Source: Pestalotiopsis fici W106-1
Lineage: Eukaryota > Ascomycota > Sordariomycetes > Amphisphaeriales > Sporocadaceae
Direction: 5' to 3'
DNA length: 64,000 bases
NCBI RefSeq assembly: GCF_000516985.1
Contig: NW_006917101.1
Location: 2,286,834 to 2,350,833 of the forward strand
Shown: piece by piece, positions 57,333 through 64,000 of the stretch
Layout of the letters: the number at the start of each line of letters is the position of its first letter
Numbering within the stretch: position 1 is the stretch's first letter
The notes under the pieces: model-generated
What the model was told of the DNA's origin: nothing
The model's database searches: none
Seen by the model: the letters and a program-made list of their open reading frames with translations, nothing else
Translations under genes and position numbers: made by a program

Positions 57333-59285
57333 CTAGCTTGGGGGCAGAATGAGCCCTGCCCCTTCTGGTACTTCCATGATTGCCTCCTTTCCCTGGAAGG
57401 AATAACGCACATGCAGTGTCTTTACCAACCCCGGCACTGGGTCCCAGAAGCCCAGGATGTTGTTCTTATCCACAGTGCTGGGAATCTGGACATGGCTATC
57501 GTCGACGAGAGCCGCCAATGCTGTGGTGACATCAGCCACCTCCTCGAGACCCCAGGAGTCGTCCTTCTTGACACCATACTTGGCACTCAATATAACCAGA
57601 CCGTGCTTGGCACGCTCCATGGCCTGCCTAGCCTCCACGTTGGCTGATAGGAGAATGGTTATATCGTCGGCTTCAGCGCGTCGATCCTGAACCATATCAG
57701 CCAACTGATTGCGCGCCTGAAAACTTGCTGCTTGATGCCGTCGCCAGCGCGAGACAAGATCCCATGCTGCAAAGCTCATAAAGGGTATCACTACAGTCCA
57801 AAACAGCAGTCGCGGGCTGGACGTTGAGTGAAAGCTCGTCCACAGAGGCAGTCGAATTCTCTGGCCGAGCCGCGACCAGTAGAGGGATAGATGCAAGTGG
57901 TAGGCGCCCAGGCCAAATTCAAATCCAAGCCTTGAAAAGCGCCCGACTCGCCTCAAGCACCGCAATGCCAGGAACCTGGACCAAATCCAACCCGACGAGA
58001 TTTCGGCCTCAACACGAATGGGCCGGCTGGGTGGTGCAATGTGCGCAAGTTGCGTCGGCTCACGACCGGGGCTTTTCATCCGTGCTAAAGACCACGTTGA
58101 CTCGTCCACATCAATCATGTACTTGACAGAGGCACCAACTCCCCGCGTCTCTGCCGCGGTTGACAGAGCCCAAGATCCTTGGAACTCAGGAATCTGAAGG
58201 CAACCAGGTAGGCTGGAGCTGTACTCGAGTCGTGGGGCTACGCAAATAGGAATCAAACTCAAAAACTGTCGGTTGAGAATAGAAAAACGGGCGAAACCAC
58301 GTGCTCCGGATTCGAATAGGTTGGGTGACCCCATGTCGAACTTCACACCAAGACCGAGGATACCATCCATCTTGCCAATCCAACGGCATATCTTGACAGG
58401 TTCGAGACCAATCTTATCGAGATACTTGCTGACATGTTCTCTCTGCACCGGTTGATGGTAGGTTGCGTCCTGCTGACCGGGATTATCATTGTCCAGTAGG
58501 TGCTGGCTACAAGAGGCAAGCGGCAATCGCCAGAGCTGGTAGATTTGATATCGACCGGGCTCATCTAGCACGAGATCAGCGGTATTGGTCTCGTCCACAT
58601 GTTGCAACAGTCGCCTGTCAGGACCAATGAGTTGCTCAAATGCATCCTGAACCAGAGTCAGGTAGACACTAGCGGCTTTGCGGAGCTTTGGAGGATGGCT
58701 ATCTGGATAAATCAAGACAAGGAGTCTGAAATATGCACGACGGATCTGTTGAGCAGAAGGGTTCCTGGGCAGCACAAGGAGGTCATATGGGTCAATGACG
58801 CCGTCTCGTAGCCACAGGGCCGAGGAGTCATAGTAGTCTACTATTTGTCCGGGATAGATATCGCGGCCATCTTGTCTGTCGTCGCGAAGATACTCCTCAA
58901 ACGCCTCAGATGCAATCGTTGACCGATCAAATGTGGAAGCCCCGTCGTCGAAACCAAATTCAAACTCTTTGCGGGTGGCTGCAAATTGCTCGTTCAAGGA
59001 ATAACGAGAGGCAGTGGAGCGTAGTCCCAAGGACCCCTGGCCAAATCCGTAGGCTTGTGACTGGGCTGGTGTATAGTCATCGTTGTATACAGCCGACGAC
59101 CTGGTGGACGCGTTGCGTGACGGCCCCTGCCAGCGGTTCCGGAGACTTCTGGCATCACCAGCCGTCAGACGCGTGGACGCGGCGTCCGACATTGTGGCGA
59201 TGGATTCACAGTGGCTTCCGGTGTAAGATTGACTGGAACCTCCGAGTGGAGCGTTGCGGACCGGAATTGATGATGGTGATGACAA
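57333..59285 (-). CDS. DnaJC11-like J-domain protein with degenerate HPD motif
   Basis: A single exon of 650 aa. A disordered Ser-rich N-terminus is followed by a J-domain at about 165-220 (DPYDLLVLPRNPSAQQIRRA) and, at the C-terminus, a DUF3395/DNAJC11 region (RAKHGLVILSAKYG, ending GKEAIMEVPEGAGLILPP). A possible membrane segment lies near residue 510 (LLFWTVVIPFMSFAAW). In animals DNAJC11 is an outer-mitochondrial-membrane partner of MICOS; a mitochondrial role here is inferred. The HPD tripeptide required to stimulate Hsp70 ATPase reads YPD (193-195), so Hsp70 stimulation is doubtful. Length is slightly larger than the animal protein. Confidence 0.85.
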   Translation of the reverse strand: MSSPSSIPVRNAPLGGSSQSYTGSHCESIATMSDAASTRLTAGDARSLRNRWQGPSRNASTRSSAVYNDDYTPAQSQAYGFGQGSLGLRSTASRYSLNEQFAATRKEFEFGFDDGASTFDRSTIASEAFEEYLRDDRQDGRDIYPGQIVDYYDSSALWLRDGVIDPYDLLVLPRNPSAQQIRRAYFRLLVLIYPDSHPPKLRKAASVYLTLVQDAFEQLIGPDRRLLQHVDETNTADLVLDEPGRYQIYQLWRLPLASCSQHLLDNDNPGQQDATYHQPVQREHVSKYLDKIGLEPVKICRWIGKMDGILGLGVKFDMGSPNLFESGARGFARFSILNRQFLSLIPICVAPRLEYSSSLPGCLQIPEFQGSWALSTAAETRGVGASVKYMIDVDESTWSLARMKSPGREPTQLAHIAPPSRPIRVEAEISSGWIWSRFLALRCLRRVGRFSRLGFEFGLGAYHLHLSLYWSRLGQRIRLPLWTSFHSTSSPRLLFWTVVIPFMSFAAWDLVSRWRRHQAASFQARNQLADMVQDRRAEADDITILLSANVEARQAMERAKHGLVILSAKYGVKKDDSWGLEEVADVTTALAALVDDSHVQIPSTVDKNNILGFWDPVPGLVKTLHVRYSFQGKEAIMEVPEGAGLILPPS

Positions 59286-62200
59286 AAAGATCCTGGAGAA
59301 CCGGGGTCGGCTAGTTTGGAAGGAGCGCAGGTCTGGCTGTGCTTTCCTGGGGCGTCATGCGCATATAGTCGTTTCAAGCGAGTGTGTGCAAAGATCAAGA
59401 GGTTTTGCGACAAGTTGAGCATTCTCTGTCATCTGGATTGAAACCTTGGGTGCGGTCTCCAACTTTTTTTTTTCTTCCGTCTCCAAAGCCCAAAACCAAT
59501 TCGCTGCCCCTCATCAACAAAGGCATTTTGCTCAAGCAGTAGCCCGCCTCACTTGAGCACTGTCCAAGCCAGGATATTACCAGACCTACCTAGTTTCATG
59601 TTATGGACAGGGATTGGCAATAGAGTACCCAGGTAAAATTCATGCATTGTTTTGCACGTTGGACCTGCTGGACCTGTCGCTGGATTGTTGGTTGACTCGA
59701 CAAAAGTTGATGCGCCGACGAGTATGGAGATGTTTTCTTGTGGTTTGTTTGATTACTCGCACCTCTTTCCAATCCATGTAGCCACGTTCCGCATAATTAC
59801 GGGGTTTAGAAGATGACGCTATTGCATCTGTCTGACATTGGAACGCTTGCGGTGGGCGGATGCGACAGGGGGGGTTTGTTTCTTTATTGCTAGGTTAGTG
59901 ACTTGTAGCGTTCTATAGCGGGAGATGATAACCTCATCAGGTAACCACTACCGTACTTGGAAGTTATTCTTGGAATTCACGATACCCAAAAGGGATACCC
60001 GACGGCACAACTTGTCTGGGGGCGCTGAATTAGTCATGAAAGATGGACATTACCATGTAATTCCTGCGCCAACTTCCGAGGCGCCTAGGAGTCTGGACCA
60101 AGTTGGCTTGCTACTGTGGTACGCCGGCGAAAGGCTACCTAGGTAGAGAGACACAGTAGCACCTAGAGTGTTGTGCCGGTGGTTTGTTGTAGTAGGTAAT
60201 AACGGTCATGTTCTTGGTGACGTCGTGACTGCCGATGGTATGCAGGCAAAAGAAACCCTCCGGAAAGGCTCCGGGTGGGTTGAGCACATGATGAATAGTG
60301 GCAGATTTTGGTGGCCCGGCAATCAGACTGCCCTAGGACCTAGGACTCTAGCACTAGCTAGTGCAATCATAGCCACGCCCTTTTGTTCTTTTTTTGACTC
60401 CTTCTAGTGCTTCTAGTAGAACCATAGTTGGACTGCGTATACTGCTAAAATGAAAAGGTCAGACAGTAGGTAATCAACCCAGGTTAGATGGGAATGGAAT
60501 GGGGTGGTAGAATTGTTAGCCAGACCGCTCCTGCGGGAGTTATCAGGCCCGCATGGACAGATGCTTTTCGTAGCCGTACGCATACTGCCATCCGAAGAAG
60601 AAGAAGAAGCGAACGGTTTGCTTTCTTCAACTCGTTGCCGCGATGTGAAAAGAAAATGACTGGATAGTAGACGAACCGGCCCAAGTAGGTCGGAGAAGTC
60701 CCAATATCGCATCATGCACTTTGAGCCAATGACGACGAACCGTTCCAGTTGCGACTTGAGCAGCGAAGACCAACAACCCCCACCCCAAAGCAGGTCGACC
60801 TGCAACCGACTGACCGAGCGAGCCAATGGTAACAACTTGTTAAAGCATGGCCAGACGTGCTGTGTGTTGTGTTGTATGTACGGAATATTCATCCGAGCTC
60901 AATCAGGACCTTTCATTCAGTCTACCCAAACTCGGAAAATTGGAGATGTCCAAAAGAACCATGAACCCAGGACCGTGGGTTATTAAAGAATGTCCAAAAT
61001 AATCATTGAAAACTGGGCTGGGTGAACCCTTGCTTGTTAGCTAATTACCAAATAGAGCAAGACTCCTTAATAGGTTAATAGGTGGTGTGTGTTGTGTGTG
61101 TGTGTGTGTGCGGCTCGCAACCAAGCGCAAGGTCCCAGTGGCTCGAGTGGTTCCAAGCTGTCAAGGTCTCGCATGACTCCAGATTTCAGAGTCCACATTG
61201 CGAGCCGGGTGGAGCCGGCAACTAAAATGCGGCCGCAAACTCCGTGAATGGTGACATAAGCAAAAGCAAGCTACTACGTACCTTGTTCGCAGCAATAAGT
61301 TTACACTATGGCAAGAGCACAAGCAAAGCAACCAAAAAAAGACAGTGGAACAGAAGGAGCCCAGCCGAGACATTCAAAAAAGGTCGGGTCACTTTGCGGA
61401 AGGTACCGTGGCTTATCTGATCATGGTTTATTCAACAAGAGGAAAAAACAAGCGAGAAAAATTTCCATAAAATAACACATGAATAAATTATACCAGGGAC
61501 GAGATCCTGCCAGAGAGACAACCACCACCATAGAGCAAGGGGGAGAATAGGGCATGGCCGTTGGACTTCCCCTTCTCATTGCTCAATTCGACTCGTAAAC
61601 CCTCCCAATCATCGACCTCTCGCTGCCCATCATCGATCAGCAAATCCCGTCAGGCTGTTTCCTATGCGTAGGTAACTTCTGCCCTGTGGATCCTATCCTG
61701 TCCCAGCCCTAGGACTAGGACTCTACAACTACTAGGTTCGCGACTACCACCACCAGGGGGGGCCAGGAGCCTCTTCGAACAGGGGCCAAGTGTGGGCTTG
61801 GATGCGATAGTATGTAAGTACAGTACATACATGCGTATCATTCTGGGAGGGGGGACAAAAATGACTTGTCCCCAGGTAACTCGGCCGGCTTCAAATGGCT
61901 GCCGCCGCGGCTGCTTCTCAATCTGGTGCCTGTGCTCGTGCTCGCGTGGCTGACGATCAATGGGCAGGCATATGAACCACCAGACTGATTATTAGTCCGA
62001 CCGTCCGGCGATCGTCGCTAACCATTAGCATTCTGTCATGCGAATCCACTGCCCTTAACCCAACGGCGACGTTTCGTACCCTAACTCTATATGTTGATCG
62101 TGCTTGCTGGGGAAAAATCAGGCCCCGCTGCTGCTGACTGCCACTGGACCCTTGGCCTGAAAGAAGAGAGGAGTACCGTAGTAGACTGTAGTAGTCTAGA

Positions 62201-62768
62201 ATAAAGTGAGTAGGACTAGACCGGGTGCGCAGAGACAATAGTATTTCGTTAACAAGGACCCAGCAAAGACCGTTTCCTCGATCCGGTCTTCAAAAATATC
62301 CCTGAAACTTTACATCCTCACAGGGCTGAGAAATATTGACCTGCAACCTACCTACGCGACCTCACGCCGTCTCTCATCGCGCTCCTCTTTCCGTCTGACT
62401 GCGGGCCCCCTTTTTCTTCTTATTTCACTGCAAACCGGATCCGGCGAATTTACTACTACTGGCAACCATTCCCATCTTTGACCTGGATCAGTCTCGTCGG
62501 CTGTTTGGTGCTCAAGCAATTTTACTCAGTGCACTGCCCGTTGCCCAAAAGAAAAAAGAACCAAGCCTGCGCCAGGACTCTCTCACGTACTTATATCTAT
62601 AACATCCGGCGAGTTTGCTACAATAAGCCTCTCGGTATAAACACGATTCGGCCCCCGGATGGGACACTCGCTTGGGTCACTCGTCCTTCACGCAAAGACT
62701 ACCCAAAGACAACAGTGTTTATACTTCTTATTTGCTTTTCTTTGCTTGTTGAATAATAACCGGTTGTG
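59286..62768. other. 3.5-kb divergent gene-free region
   Basis: Between the start of the DnaJC11-like gene and the start of the transcription factor. It holds a GT microsatellite (about 61083-61111), several TACCTA motifs (near 59588, 60135 and 62347) and no believable frame. The last 400 bp are the probable promoter and leader of the regulator gene. Confidence 0.55.
61083..61111. repeat. GT dinucleotide microsatellite
   Basis: An interrupted run of TG/GT units in the intergenic region. Likely polymorphic; no function seen. Confidence 0.85.
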
Positions 62769-64000
62769 ATGCCCGCCGTCATGGCCCTCTTTCCCCACGA
62801 TGCTGGTGTTGGCGGTGGTGCAGCGGCCGCAAACCCGAGAAAGGCCAACCAAGCGTGTTATTCATGCCGTAAGCAGGTCAGTCACTATACACACATGGCG
62901 GTGTTGTGTGGAACCCCTCATGTGGTACAGACGACGAATGCTGACACTCGCCGCAGAAGCGCAGATGTGACAAGGCCTTGCCCGCGTGCTCCTTATGCTC
63001 TAGAATGGCACGGCATTGTGATTGTGAGTAATCAAATCATCCTTCGTGGCGAACATCTTTCTCGGGATCATCACGTTGTCGCTTCATTTTCATGCCTCTG
63101 TCCCATCTTATTTGGTACCATGAGGAACCCAGAAACACGAATCGTTGGCTGACCAAATTACGTCCCAACGTCAGACTCCGAAGTGCAGCCCGCTCCGACT
63201 GCCGAGGATTTCGCTTTGCTGCAAGAGAAGTTGCGTCAGCTGGAAGATCGATTATCTTATACAGGGACCTCCTCGGATGTCAGCGTCGGTCACCTTAGTC
63301 CGCCAAGCGCTCCAATATCACATGCTGGCCATACGCCTCAACTCTTAGGCAGAGAACCGTTATGGCAGCACGGTCTGGGCAGTTTTCCAGCTGCAGCCTT
63401 TCTCGATTCACGGATGTTCCAATGGAGTGGGTTGCAAATACCCAAACCATCCGGTGACATACCACCTGTAAGTGCTGCGACACCTGTGTACGCTGGGTAT
63501 GCACCATCTATGAATCCACCGTGGCAATCAACTGCTCTGTAGGAGAGACTCATGTTCTTATCTATCGCCATGTCTGTTGTGCTACTGAAACACGAGGTTG
63601 ATTCCTACGATAGTCGTTTGATCTTGAAAGACTGAGGCTGACTTAAGAACCCTCATCTGCAGGATGTATTGCAATGCATTGGCAGTGCAGATGACTTGGG
63701 GCAAATACTATCCGACTATTTTGGCGACATACATCCCTGGTTTCCCATTGTGCCAAGAAAACGGATGACATTGAGCTACCAGATATGGGAGGCGGGCAGT
63801 GATATCGCCTTGCTGCTACTGGCAATGAAGCTCATTACCTCACAGCCGCAGCGCGGTTTCGCAGCGTCAGAAAACTACCTCTATACAGCGTCGAAACGAT
63901 ACGCGGCTCTGCTCGAAAACGTAGGAACTACTTCGATAGTGTACTTGCAGGCTATACTCCTAATCTCTCTTTACGAATACGGCCAGGGGGTATATCCAGC
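62769..64000 (+). CDS. Zn(II)2Cys6 transcription factor, 3' end outside the window
   Basis: Exons 62769-62876, 62957-63023, 63175-63467 and 63663 to the window end stay in frame. The binuclear zinc cluster is complete: C30-x2-C33-x6-C40-x6-C47-x2-C50-x6-C57, with the intron at 62877 falling inside it. A short coiled linker follows (DFALLQEKLRQLEDRLSY). Exon 4 begins the fungal-specific regulatory domain (DDLGQILSDYFGDIHPWFPI, then LLLLAMKLITSQPQ). It is a nuclear DNA-binding activator or repressor with unknown targets. Introns 2 and 4 (151 and 195 bp) are long for this window; reading through the last one ends at a stop at 63540-63542, so splicing is required. Confidence 0.9.

Noticed and set aside
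1..64000. CRISPR arrays, bacterial operons, rRNA
   Set aside because: Spliceosomal introns and gene content are eukaryotic; no regularly spaced repeats with unique spacers were seen.

Overview
The window looks like nuclear DNA of a filamentous ascomycete (Pezizomycotina; probably Sordariomycetes/Hypocreales, genus not determinable). Evidence: short phase-consistent introns of about 48-195 bp with GT..AG ends and CTRAY-like branch sites, a Zn(II)2Cys6 regulator, fungal orthologues such as Spa2, Nbp2 and Ssu72, and an AT-rich block mutated in the manner of RIP (repeat-induced point mutation). Layout: bases 1-13150 are an AT-rich, gene-free block. Inside it lies one structurally complete but coding-dead Ty1/copia retrotransposon on the minus strand (1766-7805), with 630-bp LTRs, a 5-bp target duplication, a polypurine tract and a primer site that matches the anticodon arm of initiator tRNA-Met. 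The rest of the block is degenerate sequence I could not identify, with two small tandem repeats. The change to normal composition near 13150-13260 cuts the 5' end of a 2-oxoglutarate oxygenase gene. 13194-18608 is a small accessory group: two convergent 2OG-Fe(II) oxygenases of different subfamilies, then an MFS transporter of the Dal5-like anion:cation symporter type. An unknown 212-aa gene and a coiled-coil gene with a fungal STAND-type N-terminal domain follow. From about 22.8 kb the genes are mostly conserved core functions: UTP4 (ribosome biogenesis), NPT1 (NAD salvage), SPA2 (polarisome), SSU72 (Pol II CTD phosphatase), an NBP2-like SH3 protein, a MARVEL membrane protein, a 1023-aa unknown with duplicated Cys modules and C-terminal membrane segments, and a DnaJC11-like protein. 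A Zn2Cys6 transcription factor runs off the right edge. The core genes share no single pathway and look individually transcribed. The only functional grouping I would propose is the oxygenase/oxygenase/transporter trio beside the AT-rich block. Gene-free stretches of 3.4-5.4 kb separate many of the core genes. I found no convincing tRNA, rRNA or CRISPR, but reading by eye is not an exhaustive search.
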